DNA from: Cunninghamia lanceolata
Lineage: Eukaryota; Streptophyta; Pinopsida; Cupressales; Cupressaceae
DNA: 64,000 bases
Reading direction: 5' to 3'
Assembly (NCBI GenBank): GCA_027924645.1
Contig: BSBN01000888.1
Coordinates: 14,019,001-14,083,000, forward strand
This document shows, one piece after another, positions 37,703 through 50,755 of the stretch (the stretch's first letter is position 1; each line of letters opens with the position of its first letter). Below the pieces are notes generated by a model. The model saw only the letters and a list, made by a program, of their open reading frames with translations, ran no database searches and was not told the DNA's origin. The position numbers and the translations under genes were made by a program.

Positions 37703-39117
37703 CCCATCCTAGGAAGAGACCCTCAAGGTGGCGGTAATTTCAAAAGCAATACTGCAACCCAAATTTTATTTCTTTCATGGTAACAAAATTACAACTTGAC
37801 TTATAACAAAATTTAAAACTAATATTTCTACTAAGCTTGCACAGAAATAATACTTTTACAAATTTAATTAAGACATCAACTAACTCTCAACTTTGCAAGT
37901 ATGAGAAGAAAGAACTAGACAATTTTAATATCCTATTAAAAACAAATTTACTTTTCCTCTTCTCATTTCTAAATGGTAAAACTTAATGAACTATAAAATC
38001 ACAACTAACAACATATTAAGAGAGGATTTTCTCACAACTCCAAAATACCAAATTATACAATGAAAGAGAGAGAATGTTCTCCTCTTGTAAAATCAACAAG
38101 GATGAAGCTATTAAAAGACCAAGCTCCCTTAAGACTAAAGGAAAATAAAATATTTCCCAAAATAGAAAAACTCTTCAACTCCACTTTAAGCTCCATGAAA
38201 ACCTACATGACACACAAGGGAAGAAACACCACACAAGCAGCTCTCCTCCCTACCGTAGACCAGCGAGAGGGTCACCCCTGAGCTAGGGAAATCATCCACA
38301 CACCCAGGGTAGAATAGACCAACAACACTTCACAACATTGATTAACAACAATCAAAGGAATCAACACTCACACTCCCATGGTTTTACACACAATACAAAG
38401 ACTCAGCTGAGGTGAGTTTAGGGAGGGTAGGGAAGTAGACTCTCTCACTCAAGGTGTCCTCTTTTACAACATTTTATCTCAACTTATCACATGGCCTCAA
38501 GCCAACAATATTACTTTTTCTCTTGGCCTCAAGCCATCCAAATAATCAAACTTCCAGGGATATCCCAAATATAGGCTCTCAAAGCCTTAAATCCCTCTTG
38601 GCTCAAAATTACCAACATGCCCTCAAGGCTTTCATAAAATAAAAACAAGAGTACACCCGAGGAGGTTCACACCTTCCCTTCCCTATACAAGATGAGCATT
38701 GCCTTCCAACTGGAAGGAGCTCTTTCAATACCCAACACATACCCCAAAATAACAGTAAAACACATAGAAAACTTTTGCAATCTCATTCATCAAGCAAGAA
38801 CAAAACATACATAACAAGCAACAGATCATACAAGAGAGAAGTCTTGTTCACCAACCTACACAAGCCCAATTATGGATGAAATTTGATGAAGAGATCCACC
38901 TTTAGTCTCCTCCTCCAAGTTCTCCTTCTTTCCACAATAATCCAACCCCCAAAATAATCTCTCTATGATCACAAGCAAGGGATAATGAATGGAGGATATA
39001 GGATGGCTAGAATAATTTTGACATTATGAGGCTATGAAGAGAAGAATAGAGAAGGAATTGCGCATTATGAGGATGCCAGAAGAAAATTTCCTAGGGGAAA
39101 TTAGGCATGATAATAAT

Positions 39118-39180
39118 GCAAGAATGAAGTCCCCCTGCAAGAATGAAGTTCCCTTGCAAGAATCAAGTTCCCCTGCAAAA
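39118..39180. repeat. 19-bp tandem repeat, about 3.3 copies
   Basis: Units of the type TGCAAGAATGAAGTTCCCC follow one another with few changes. Confidence 0.75.
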
Positions 39181-39269
39181 ACCCTGTGTCTCTAATTGCT
39201 TAGAGAATGGTCTTATTTATAGATTGTTTGAAAACGAAATGGAAGGTGAGGATCAAGAGTTGAGATTAA

Positions 39270-39445
39270 GGGCTCACATTATTTGTGAATTTTAAATTCA
39301 TAGTGGATGAATTAAAAATTTATTTTTTTGGGAAGAGTGGATTATGACATCAAGGGCTCTCATTATTTGTGAATTTTAAATTCACATGTGAGGACAAAAA
39401 TGAATTAAAGATTTATTTTTTTGGGAAAAGTGGATTATGACAAGT
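39270..39445. repeat. Tandem duplication of about 88 bp
   Basis: The block TCATTATTTGTGAATTTTAA through GTGGATTATGACA is present twice in a row, with small insertions in the second copy. Confidence 0.75.
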
Positions 39446-39540
39446 TGAATTTTTAATTCAACTCATGGGGTAGTGGAGGACAAAATGAATAAAAGATTGT
39501 AATATTTATGAATTTTTTAAAGATTGTAATATTTAAATAA

Positions 39541-39745
39541 CCCCACTATCCCAAGTGGAATTAAAAAAATATCCCCACTATCCCAAGTTGAATTAATAAA
39601 ATATCCCCACTATCCCAAGTGGAGTTAATAAAATATCCCCACTATCCCAAGTGGAAGTAATAAAATATCCCCACTATCCCAAATGGAGTTAATAAAATAT
39701 CCCCACTATCCCAAGTGGAGTTAATAAAATATCCCCACTATCCTA
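39541..39745. repeat. 32-bp minisatellite, about 6.4 copies
   Basis: The unit begins CCCCACTATCCCAAGTGGAG and ends TTAATAAAATAT. Copies differ by one to three bases, which makes this one of the most uniform local arrays in the window. Confidence 0.9.
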
Positions 39746-40509
39746 TCCTTCTCATGCCTCCAAATTCGTCACTTAACTTCACTGTCAGGTTAAGGTGACC
39801 ATACGGAGGTTAACCAAGGGTTACCCAAGTCAAAAGTGACCTTAGACCTATGGGGTATAACTCAGGATCAATTTAAACTTAGTTAGGACACCCAGGGTCA
39901 AGTTAAGACACAAGAAAAGGGTCTCAAAAATTTAAATTAAAAAAAAAATTCAAATACAATTCTTACAACACAAATCATAATTCAATTAAATCAGAGGGTA
40001 GACCTAATTCCCTTGACCTCATGCAACATTACAACATTACAACAGTTCACCAAACATAGAGTTGATCTTAGTTCCTCGTGGAACTAGATTGGCTTCACAA
40101 GGGATACAACATAGGGTGTGGAATGATCTCCTGTATTTGTGGTTTTGTTAGAAATACCTGCACACTCAATTTCAAAGTTAATTCCACATATAAATATTAT
40201 AGCTGAAGCAAATTTAATACATGTATTTCTAAAGCATACCACAGTTCTTATAAACATAATGAAATCACATGACAATTTTCTATCTAACATCACCCAATTA
40301 GTTTTCCTTTAACATAATAATAAGATTTTAACAGTTTAAAAATCTGGGAACAATAGTCCCATAAATATAAAAATACCAACAATAGTAAGCTAAATAGTCA
40401 CATGTACCGAAATGAAAAAGTGTAGGCCTCACAACTTGATGACTCCTCCTATTTAGAACCATTGAAGTAGCTAGCCAACTAGATGACAAAATTTGAAAAC
40501 ATGTCCCCA

Positions 40510-43500
40510 CTACTACTGAAATGGAGAGCATTGATATACATTTGCTAAATGCTTTTTTAATTCTTGGTTGGTGGAAAGGATGACTAAGGGTATGATCGTT
40601 GCCATTTCAAAATCAAACCTTGATAGTTCATCCAAGGCCGAGATCAGATTATCAAGAATTATTTCTTCATCGTCATTGATTTCAAGGATGATTGGCATGG
40701 TGAGCTTTGTGCACTCATTCTTCCATTCATTAAGATCTCTTAGTGTCTTATCCTCCCTCCAAAATTGTGGTAGGTATGGCCTCTATAGGCTTTGAAAATA
40801 TGTTAGTTCTTTAGCAAACTCTTCAAAGAACTCCTTATGCTTCCACACTATTCTCCTAGTGGCTCTGAATGTGTCAATCAATTCTATTAAATGTTCAATT
40901 ACATTTTCATCACATAACTGTATTTCTAACAAGATATTGAAAGCTAAGACCATGGGTGTCATATGTCTTTCCCATGTCTCCATATTGATTCCCAACTTCT
41001 TATACCCCTCAAGCATGTCTCTCAAAGCATAGTGACACTCCCAAATTTCCTCCACATAAGGCACTATTCTTTCCATTTTTCTATCCAATAGGCCCTGAAC
41101 AAAATCTAGCTTTACTCATTTCACCTTCTTTAAGGCATCATCCTCTGCTACTTTTATCTTAGCTAACTCTTGTATAAGATTCTCTTCTTCTTCAAAGGAA
41201 ACTGGAAGAGTGATTGGTGGAAGGATACCACTGGCTAGATTCAATTTATCTTGCAAAAACCAAAATCTGCTTGTTCAACTTCTTGACTATAGCTTCTCAA
41301 TTGTAGCTTCTATGAACATAGCAGAGTGTGTGGTTAAGGAAGCAACATCCACAAGATTAGTGTCCTTGATCTTGTGTACTATGAAGCTTCCTGTTATTTT
41401 AGTAGGATCATTAAGAATTAGGGGCTTCTTGCCAGTAGTGGAGATCTAGACCATATAGCTAGGACATTTGTATCTAGATCAAATGCAAAGCTAAAGTACA
41501 TCTTATGTGTCATCTCCTCTGTGATATTCAATGCAATATCCTAATGTCTCCTAATAGTATCAAATGCAATGGCAGATGATATATCCCATCCTAGAAACAA
41601 CATACAACTGCTTTTCCTAACAATTTCTCTTCCCCTTTGTGGGGTCATTCCATTCATCTCCTCATAAACCTTCTTCCAAAAATCTACAATGGATTTCTCT
41701 TTATTCTTAGGGGTTAAGTTCTTTATTTGTCTACCTATCTCTTGTCCCTTCACTTTTAGCATAAAACCCCTGAACTCCTTAGAACTAATGAAAGAATCAT
41801 CATCAAGAAACTACTTACTAGCTAAAGTCCTAACATCATCTGACAATTCAACACTCTCAAACCCAATAGCCATTCTCTCTATAGGGATGTGTTGACTTCT
41901 ACCACAAGGGCCTGCATCACCTCCATTGCATCTGCTGATGCTAGAACTTCACTCTCATCCATTGAAAAACTAAGAGCAAGGGAGTGTTGAGGAGAAACCT
42001 AGTGGAGTCGAGTGACAACTCTAGGGAATTTAGGATCTGACACCTGTCTTGATGAAGCAGGAGTTGATGTTGAAGGAGGGTGCATCTTCTTAGGCACCAT
42101 TGGAAAATTAGAACATAATTCATTATGACTTTGCAACATGACCCTAACTATTTCAACAGGATCTTTGATTTCCATGAGAGCTCCCTTATATGAAGGGTCA
42201 ACTTTATGCCTAATATTTTCTTCATTCTACATCCTTTTCCATAACTCTATGCTTCTACAACTCTCCTACTCTGAAAGACAATTTCTGATGAGGTCTTCAG
42301 GCATACTAAATTAATGTATATAAGCAGTAGAGTCATTAGCCAACCTAGACCTATTTATAAATCCTATAGGGTCAAATTTCCTTGGCCTATCCTTTGGCAA
42401 CTTGTAATGATCAAATTTGGATGATAATAACTCCAGTTGATCCTTTGATATGACTTGAAAACTATAAAAGGAAATGGTGCTAGGGAGGAAGGAGTCCCTT
42501 TTGTAATGCTTGAAATGAGTCTTATCAAACTCATTCATTTGCCACATAACTTCTTTAAATGCCACTTTGTTAGGAACCATCCCTGGTAAGATGTGGGGGA
42601 CACCTTCAAATCCATATACTCTAATTATAGTAACCTCATGATAAAGGTATCAACCACCCTAGTTGTGGCTAATGCCTACATCAAGATGCATGTCCTTTGG
42701 CCTCAGGAATCTTTGAATTCTCTATGTTAATCTACAATCTTGACGGCCAAGTGCTCTGAATATCTCTTTTACAAATAATTCCTAAAACACAATGTAACAG
42801 GCCTTAGGTCAGTGAATATTCTAGATGAAAGTCCATTATTGGACTACCAATAGCCTACCATGATCATCATGGTACCTAATCTTCATTGGTGGTTGCCATA
42901 CTTTACTACCTACATACAACAACATATGACATAACAGAGAATACCATCTGAAATGGACCACAGAGCTATTGTTCTTTACATTTGTCAAGGTCCAGTTGCT
43001 CTTTGTCTCCAAGAATGATGCATAATCATAATGTGTGTTATCTTCCCATATATGGATATTAGCAGCTAGTACCATGGTATTTAGAGGCACCAGAACATTG
43101 GTATATTGTCCAAAGACTTGGCATACAATAAAAGATGTTTTATGGAAGAAGTCCTCAAATAGGGCGTAGTTGTATGGTTCCTTATCACTATCTTCAAATC
43201 TGTGATATCTGCCATTAACTCATGGCATACAAGAAGGGAACCACTTTAGACCAAAATCATGCTTGAATATGTGATATTCCCTATTTAGGGCCCCTAAGTC
43301 CAATGGCATTTGTAAGTTAGGGTCCAACATGAAAATAGTACAAATATATTCCTAGTCTAGTCAAAGAAGCTCATTTCCATTGCCAGTATAGATTATTTTC
43401 TCCTCAAGGACGTAGTTTCTAGCCAATGCCTTCATCATTTCCACATTTATGAATACATTGGGGACTACCAAGTGGGCTCACTCTAATCTGCAAGTGTTAT

Positions 43501-43744
43501 TTGAAGGGGGATTCCTGAAACATTTCCTGAAGTGATACTTAAACAATGTATATCCATGTATTGGGAGGATGACGTCCTTGTATCTTTCATGCACATCAGT
43601 AATTCTATCTACCTAGATACCCAAGCCTTGTTGTTGGTGGGGCCTTTTGGTAGATCCATGCAGTTGGGCCAAAATATCGTCATTAAATTCCATTTCTCTT
43701 TTTCTTTCTAGTCTTTTCCTAGTTCTTTAAGATGAACTGGCCAT
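40510..43744 (-). pseudogene. Unrecognised decayed ORF of about 1,080 codons
   Basis: A minus-strand frame can be followed from ATG 43744 (MASSS, then RTRKRLERKREMEFNDD) to tandem TAG stops at 40510. It crosses about two dozen stops, mostly TAG or TGA, and about two 1-nt frameshifts (near 41890 and 41410). The N-terminal half includes HGYTLFKYHFRKCF, ANIHIWEDNTHYDYASF and HFRWYSLLCHMLLYVGSK. The middle has a Ser/Pro-rich linker (PPSTSTPASSRQVSDP, about 42050). The C-terminal third is helical and charged (EEEENLIQELAKIKVAEDDA, WERHMTPMVLAFN, WKHKEFFEEFAKEL). I see no transposase, polymerase, gag or protease motif. It may be a host gene relic, or an extra ORF of a transposon whose ends I cannot find. 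The coding nature is supported by the length and by stops that look like mutated Gln or Trp codons. Confidence 0.6.
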
Positions 43745-46700
43745 ATTGACTATACTAATGCTTTAGGGTTTTAGGGCTTGTGATGCTTAGTCTTAGAGGC
43801 TTTCTCAAAGTATATCTATGACTATACATTCAATTGGATTCTCTAATGTCAATTTTCAAATCAATTAGAGCACTCACAATTTGTAATTACCACTTAGACT
43901 CCTTAACTGTCATGGAAATAACCCTAACACAGAGGAAGAAGTGATGAGCATTTACTAATTTTTAATGTCAAAATTTGGCTTCTTGTTGATGACATAGTAC
44001 CTTGCTAATATTAGGAATTTGAAGATTTCTTAGCCTGTGACTAAGTGCAGAGCTTGGAGACTGAATTTGTATCCTTAATTACGTGAAATAATCTATAGAA
44101 GATGGCTCATAGCCAGCTAGGGCACCATTAATGTCAAACACGCAAGGGTAGGTAGTCATTTTTTAACTTTGAATTTCTACCATAGATTGATTTATATCAA
44201 TGACTGTTGTTGAGGTTTGAATTTACCCTAGCAAAAACATGTGTTATTTTATGACTCAGAGCCTTCATGCCATGGTGGCACCTTTGCCATCTCACAGTGA
44301 GTAATTTGAGGTGACAACGAAGTCTTTGGTCCCAATGAAATACTTTTCTTTGTTGATGCTATGGACAATGTTGACATCATGGATGTTGCAATCCATATCA
44401 CCTCCCTCGCAATCCTATTGGGGCTTGTAATTGGTCTCAGTGAATGAACAAACTTCTGTAAAATATTTTTGAAGCACAGGATATGCCACAGTGGCTTCAT
44501 TGCTTAATGCAATGCATATAAACATTCTAGCGAAGGGTTAAATCTACATGAAATGCTTTTTCATAATGAGTAGACATGGCCTTTCAGCTAACTAGGATGA
44601 TTTGTGGTTCACTAGAGACATGAAATTAGACTTAGCAAAGGAGGAAACTCCAGTGGAAATGAATAATAGTTGACATGGGATGCTAACAATGCATAACCTA
44701 AAAGTCACTTACAACATGTGCAATAAAGTTGTTCTAAAAGGGGCCCTGATATCGATGACCTAGCTAAGGGGGTTGATAACTTGAATGACTTAAGGCTCTT
44801 GAGTTACAACTTAAGATATCGAGAATAGCCGATAGGTGATCAACAAAAGATCATAACGTGGGACACACAAAGTCCTTTACAACAAGCTTTTAAGCCCTTG
44901 TAGGGTTTTACAAGGGTATATCAGGCCTAAACAAATAAGACCAGGAGCAGGGAGAGCATGAAAATGCAGGTCCAAATAGTGGGCATGGCCTAATCTACTC
45001 TAAAATATAAGCAAGATAAAGGAAAATATTTAAATAAAATTTTGATTATTTACGACATTAGAGACTAGTTCTTTTTCATTCTGAAATAGAATTAATAGTA
45101 AAAGAGAGATAGTACCACTTATGTAATTCTACAAATATGAACTAGAAATGCAAACATGTACAAATCAAAGATAAGAGACATAACATAATCATATCTACTT
45201 GAATAATTTGTTCCTACTCAAAGAAGCCGGATATATTATTCTAAAAATATATATAGAATGGTTTTCTAATCAGTAAAATGGAAACAAGTAGTCTAAAAAT
45301 GTAACCTTAGAGATACACATTATCCCCTATAACATCTCAATTTGGTTTGGAGATATAGAAATCACAAAGAGTTCTTTCCTTGACTAAACCTTCTTTAGAC
45401 CACACATAAAATTATCCCTCTACTCATTAAACTATGACATACCTCATTTGATCCCCTCGATCACACTTCGGATAATTATGTTAAAAATAGACAAAAGGTT
45501 TCTTCTTATAAGAACCAATCATGCTTCAAATCTCTTTTGTTGATGATAATTGTTGCAATAATGTAGCACAATAGGGTATAGGTCATATATTCAGGAATTA
45601 AATTCATTTTAGCACTTTTCAACACACTTGAACATATTTGATTTTATTGCAAGATGAGAAAATTCACAATAGATTGGACCTTGTGTAGGAACAAAAGAAA
45701 AATCTATTTAATTATGCAATCAATGCCTCTTATCACACTTAATTCTTGATTTGATCTTGAATCTAATTAAATGTTGGAATGGTTTCCCATGTCTTATCAA
45801 GTCATAATTCAAATTTAATTCCTAGAAATGATATAATCTTTATAATTTTCATTGATCACCAATAATATCTCTACATGCAACCCCACACTATCAAACTTGA
45901 AACCATAGATTGTTATCATGTCACTTGAATGCATAACAAACACCATCCAATATCCTTGTCATGCCATTAATCTTCTATTTGGCTAGTTGGTGCCATCAAA
46001 ACTTCAATTACCAGCCTCCCTCCCTTTTATACCATTCCTTCACTTCTCTTAAACCCTTACTTTATGGCACCTTCTATTTAAAACTTTGTAGTCACATTTT
46101 GTTTAGTTAAATCCTTTGAATTTATAGTCTAGATTGACGACATAGGTTGATCTCTTGAAGATCAATAATGCAAGCTTTAATGCACAAGAAATAGTTTCTC
46201 ATAGGTATTTTCAATATTTGGTTGTTCCAATAGAATATAAGCACATAGCTCTCTTTTTATTATTAAGTGGTTTTAACTTATAATTGAAACCTCTACCAAA
46301 GACATATCAAGCACACCAAGAATGCTACAATGTATTCTAGCTATATCCTCACGTTTCCATGTTAATTGTTGTTGTACATGTCGACCCCTTAGACATTTTA
46401 CATATTAGTCCTCTAGACCAATAAAAGTCACCCCTTAGAGAAATATACATGAGTGCATTAACCTTTACCTATTCTACCATTACCAATGGGAAAGTGACAC
46501 ATCATGCCTTCCAACACTACTAAGCAAAGGACATAAAATGCCTACATTCTATCCTAACCATATTGAAATTTCAAAGGATCAAATCAATTGGATTACATCC
46601 CTTCTCTTTAATTTACCATGATAATTCAAATAATTTTCTTCATTCAGATAGGATTCGTGCCATAGTAGTTTTGGACAAAACCTCTATTAAGTTATCAAAA

Positions 46701-46783
46701 AAAAAAATTCTATCAATAATGGGCCCTCTACACAATTGTGACCTAGATTTAGACTTATAGACATGAGGTCTAAAATCCTTGTG
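43745..46783. other. Non-coding stretch, no supported feature
   Basis: About 3 kb with no LTR pair or known protein found. Around 44550-44730 a plus-strand frame reads DDLWFTRDMKLDLAKEE and continues with few, TAG/TGA stops, so a short coding relic is possible but too weak to call. Short runs elsewhere are AT-rich and unremarkable. Confidence 0.4.
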
Positions 46784-47137
46784 TGTAAGAGTCACACAAT
46801 AGACTCAAGAGATGCATGGGATCACCTATAACCAAAATAACCTTCCACAACAAGGTGGAAGTAACACAAATTCTATATTGCCAAAGATTGATAATGATGC
46901 ATACAAGATATAAGATACACAAGATCTACAATGCATTATACCCACCAATAATGTACAAGTAGAGGCCTTTCTTATATAGGCAAGGTTGAGACCTAGGACA
47001 ATATGTGATTATGACAAGTGTCTTAATTCTATGACGTGAGACACAAATATTAAATTCACTATGTAAATTTAACTACACAAGTGTGAACATGACCTAATAT
47101 GGACCCAGTTAGGTAATATACCCTATTCACACCAACA
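46784..47137 (-). repeat. Element E 3' LTR
   Basis: Shares long blocks with 49657-50010, for example CTTATATAGGCAAGGTTGAG and CAGTTAGGTAATATA. Confidence 0.85.
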
Positions 47138-47809
47138 CCCATGTTAAGTGTAACTTAGGGATAAATAAACAAATGCAACTTGATGCAAAGATGGGTCCTA
47201 TATATAAGGCCATGTTAGGTACCCATGTACAAAATATCTCTCACAAACAGAGTAAAGGAGAAAAGCCCGTAGGGAGAAACCCCTCTCCAAAAGAGAAATA
47301 ACATGGAAAGAAACATACATACAAGTGATGGAGTGATGGAAGAAGGAATCAACACCAAGACCCCACAAGGAATTCCATCACAAATATACAATTAATATCC
47401 CCCCATAAGAGGGGAAAAATGAGACTATAAATCCACCCCATAAGAAGTAGCTCCTTTGCCAATGGTGAATTCTTGAAGATAGAAAAGTATCCACTACCTA
47501 CAAAGAACATTTCTCCTCTTTGGAAGAAATAAATCCATTGGTGTATGTAGAAGAAACTCTAACTCAAAAATAAGAGATGATGAAAGAAGTCTCATGAAAG
47601 ATGATGTCTTTGAAAACTACTCAATTATCCACATGTCACAATGAACATATGACACAAAATTAGGAGCACAACTTCTAATCAAAGAGTGTGACAATAGAAG
47701 ACAATAGAAAAAATCATGATCAATAATCACTAAAAGACAAAGATGGTGCAATAACAATCATGCCATGACTAACATGAAAGAGAAAATCGATATCTTGAAG
47801 TGTGTCAAG

Positions 47810-48520
47810 CTCTAAATTTTCAAGATGGGACTCACAAAACAAATCTACAATAGTTGTCAAGTACTCATCCTACAAAGTTGAATCTAAAAGATAATAATCA
47901 TCCTCCAAAACTAAATAAGTAGAATTAAGGGAAGTCTCAATTGATGAATGCACCCAAGGAATCAATGAAGCTGAAAGATCATCAATTGTCTCTGTAGTAT
48001 GAGAGGGAGAATAATCCTTATCATCCTCATTATCAAAACATGCAATGTCTTCCAATGAAGCAAACTCATTATTTGTACCATAGTCATCTGGTATATTATT
48101 TGAATCATCAAGAGGTATACGACAATCTAAAATAGGACTATCTAGGGCTGGATAAATCTTAGGATTTCAATATATCTACTAAATTTTGGTCCACATAGCA
48201 CAAGAACAAGTCTCAATGTGCATGACTAAACACAAAGTGTCAAAATCGACATGGTAACCAATCACTCCTAGAGCATGATCATTTTTGAAATTTGAAACAA
48301 ACTTCTTCCAAAATATACCTCATCATGGAACAAGACCATATAGATATGGAAAAAGATAAATCCAATGCAAGTGTTTCAAAATACCATCTGTCCATTTCTT
48401 ATAGTCCCCCCTTTGCAAGATGATTAGAGAAGGATGAAATAAAACCCATAGTCAACTAAGATAGATCCCCAAATTACAAAGACATGAAACCCTCAACTAA
48501 AATTATGAAGCTCCCCAATA
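47810..48520 (-). pseudogene. Unrecognised decayed ORF of element E
   Basis: A minus-strand frame reads through YKKWTDGILKHLHWIYLFPY, FWKKFVSNFKNDHALGVIGY and HIETCSCAMWTKI. It then passes an acidic segment (open at 47870-48055: DNEDDKDYSPS, SSIETSLNSTYLVLEDD) and ends near VSHGMIVIAPSLSFSDY. Interruptions are TAG or TGA, often paired (about 48320 and 48195). Upstream of 48520 the frame is unclear as far as 49049. The family is unknown to me; no enzyme motif is visible. Its position between an LTR pair suggests an element-encoded or captured gene. Confidence 0.5.
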
Positions 48521-49644
48521 TATCAATGCTAAAGTTGAAGCCCCCATAAGCAAAATAACCACCAATTTCAACAATTTTTCCAAGCAATAAGTGAAAATAC
48601 CTAAAATGGCCTCAAACTAAAAATCTAATGTCTAAGGAAAAGTTCTGAAAAAAAAGGCATGAATGGATATGTAGTTCTCAGAAATAGCTTTTGAATACCT
48701 ATAAGAATCAAAACTTTGACACCATGGATGCAAGATATGGCCTGGTGAAGAAAATATGTAAGAAATACCTATACCATTGCGAAGTTCTTGGAAACAACTT
48801 TCTAAAACCTATTTGTTTGCAAAATTTTGATATTGTTCCAAAACATTATGGCTCCTAGCAAAAAATTTCCCTATTAAGGCATGAAAATGGGCCTAAGCAC
48901 CCTACTAGGGGGCTTGTTGGTGGTGCTTGGGCAGCAGAATGGGCACATATAGTGGCATTGCTCCTTGAGTAGAGTTGAGGTGGTAGGTTTAGGTGGAATC
49001 CATTAAAAAAAATTGCAGATGAGGCGCTTACTATAGTAGGTGCTAACATGCTACCTACTGGATCTAAGGTGCTTAGCCTAAGTGGAACTAGGGTTTCTTC
49101 ACCTGCATGACCATGGGCTTTGACCCCTTCAAATATTTCCTACCCTTGCATTAACCATAATTAATGATTTCAAAAAATAATAAAAATCCATAAGTCAAAC
49201 AATAAAACTACAAGATAATAACCAAGAAACTGATGTAGACCCTTGCATAGAAGATGACATCATTGACTACCAAACTCATACAAGATGATGCTAGAAACCA
49301 TACTCTGCTAGCATGATGATGATACATATGATAGAATATTCTATCAAATATACCAAGTTTTTTATCGATTTATGTGACCATTGATGCATGCAACTCGTAC
49401 AACATGTCAAGATCCATGTAGTATGGATTTATACAACTATATGGAATTTTTGACAGTAAAATTTTTACAAACCCTTGAAAAATGATGAAATTTTTCTAAC
49501 TCTAAAATATGAAATATTTTATGTCAAAATTTATCTCTTGAGCCCTTTGGACTCAATGGAAAGGTTCATTTTGCACCAACATGCATTGTATGAAACTTAT
49601 TGCTAAAAACTCTCCAAAAAAGGGAAGGCAATTATAGATCACAA

Positions 49645-49656
49645 ATTCTGATACTA
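49645..49656 (-). other. Degraded primer binding site of element E
   Basis: The minus strand reads TAGTATCAGAAT, then TTGTGATC, directly beside the LTR. It differs by a few bases from the tRNA-Met site TGGTATCAGAGC. Confidence 0.6.
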
Positions 49657-50010
49657 TGTAAGAATTACACAATAAAATCAGGAGATTTCCAGTATCACTT
49701 GCAACCAAAAAAACCTTCCACAACAAGAGAGAAGCAACACAAATGCTATATTTATAAATAATGATACTTATGCATATAAGATACAAGATACATAAGATCT
49801 ACAATGTATTAGACCCACACATAATGTACAATGAGAGCCTTTTCTTATATAGGCAAGGTTGAGACCTAGGGCAACATATGATCATGACAATTGTCTTAGT
49901 CATATTAAATGAGACACAGATATTAAATTCCCTAAGTAATCTTAACTAGACAAATGTGAAGAGGACCTAATGTGGAACCAGTTAGGTAATATAGCCTATT
50001 CACTCCAACA
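49657..50010 (-). repeat. Element E 5' LTR
   Basis: 354 bp, the same length as the left copy. The minus strand starts TGTTGGAGTGAATAGG and ends TCTTACA. A TATA-like CTTATATAGG lies at about 49844-49853 on the plus strand. Confidence 0.85.
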
Positions 50011-50015
50011 TTGTC

Positions 50016-50755
50016 TACATTTCTACTTCTTCTACTTTCTTTGTTTCTAAGCTCTTGAGGAATCTCTATGTTAGTATATATAGAATATCTAGCTTTTTAC
50101 ATGTATGTAGGTAAGAAACAAATTTTGAAATATTCAATATTAGAAATTGAGATAATTGTTATCCTATTTTAAAAAGTTTTTTATGGATAAACCATATATT
50201 TCATTTTCATGATCATGCTTTATTTTAGATTTATATATTATTTCTTAGTTGGTTATAAACATTTATGGGAAATTTAAAAAGAGATATTAGTTATAGCGCG
50301 TTCTCTTATTTGATTTTAGTTATTTTATTTCTACATTCCTTCTATTTTCTCTTTGTTAAATTAGAATCTATGATAGATAAGGAGCTAGACTTGTAATCCT
50401 AAAAATTGTCTTACAAATCCTTCATATTTGTGTAAATTTTCCATGCTTGAAGCCCTTTGTTGCATATATTGCTACAAGAGAAATCTAGAAATCAGTAGTT
50501 TCTAGCATAACTAGTGGGACCCTATGTTCCACACTGATTAAGATTTAAGTGAAGCTATTATTCTTTCTTTCTTTTTAAGCATATATTTTTATTCACTTAG
50601 TGACTTTGCTAATAAAGGGAGGTTAATAGCCTATGAGAGTAGTGATTTTTAGATATCCATTTTATCCAAGATCTTATTAGCCATTTACTTATGAACAAAA
50701 GACCACTAGATCAAATCTATCCTTAGCTGACTCAAGTAACTGTTGCCCTCTCAAT
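50016..50755. other. AT-rich non-coding DNA
   Basis: I see no gene, repeat or element end in this stretch. Confidence 0.5.

Larger units (their letters stand above)
37703..40110 (-). other. Possible LTR-like segment with minus-strand promoter signals
   Basis: No coding region. The minus strand has a TATA-like CTATAAATAAG near 39210-39222 and an AATAAA-like polyadenylation word near 37770. Between 39110 and 39745 lie three tandem arrays. Such a combination is common in long plant LTRs, but no second copy is in the window, so the limits and identity are not proved. It could be the far part of element D's 5' LTR. Confidence 0.3.
46784..50010 (-). mobile_element. Element E: 3.2-kb non-autonomous LTR element with short LTRs
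   Basis: Direct repeats of 354 bp lie at 46784-47137 and 49657-50010. They start TGTAAGA and end CCAACA, flanked by TTGTG and TTGTC (4 of 5 match as target-site duplication). A degraded initiator tRNA-Met primer site lies beside the right repeat, so the element is on the minus strand. The internal 2.5 kb has no recognisable gag, RT or integrase, only an unknown ORF relic. LTR size and termini suggest a copia-type parent; this is inference. Confidence 0.75.

Noticed and set aside
39541..39745. CRISPR-like array of 32-bp repeats
   Set aside because: The units are directly adjacent with no unique spacers, and the context is eukaryotic retrotransposon DNA. It is a minisatellite.
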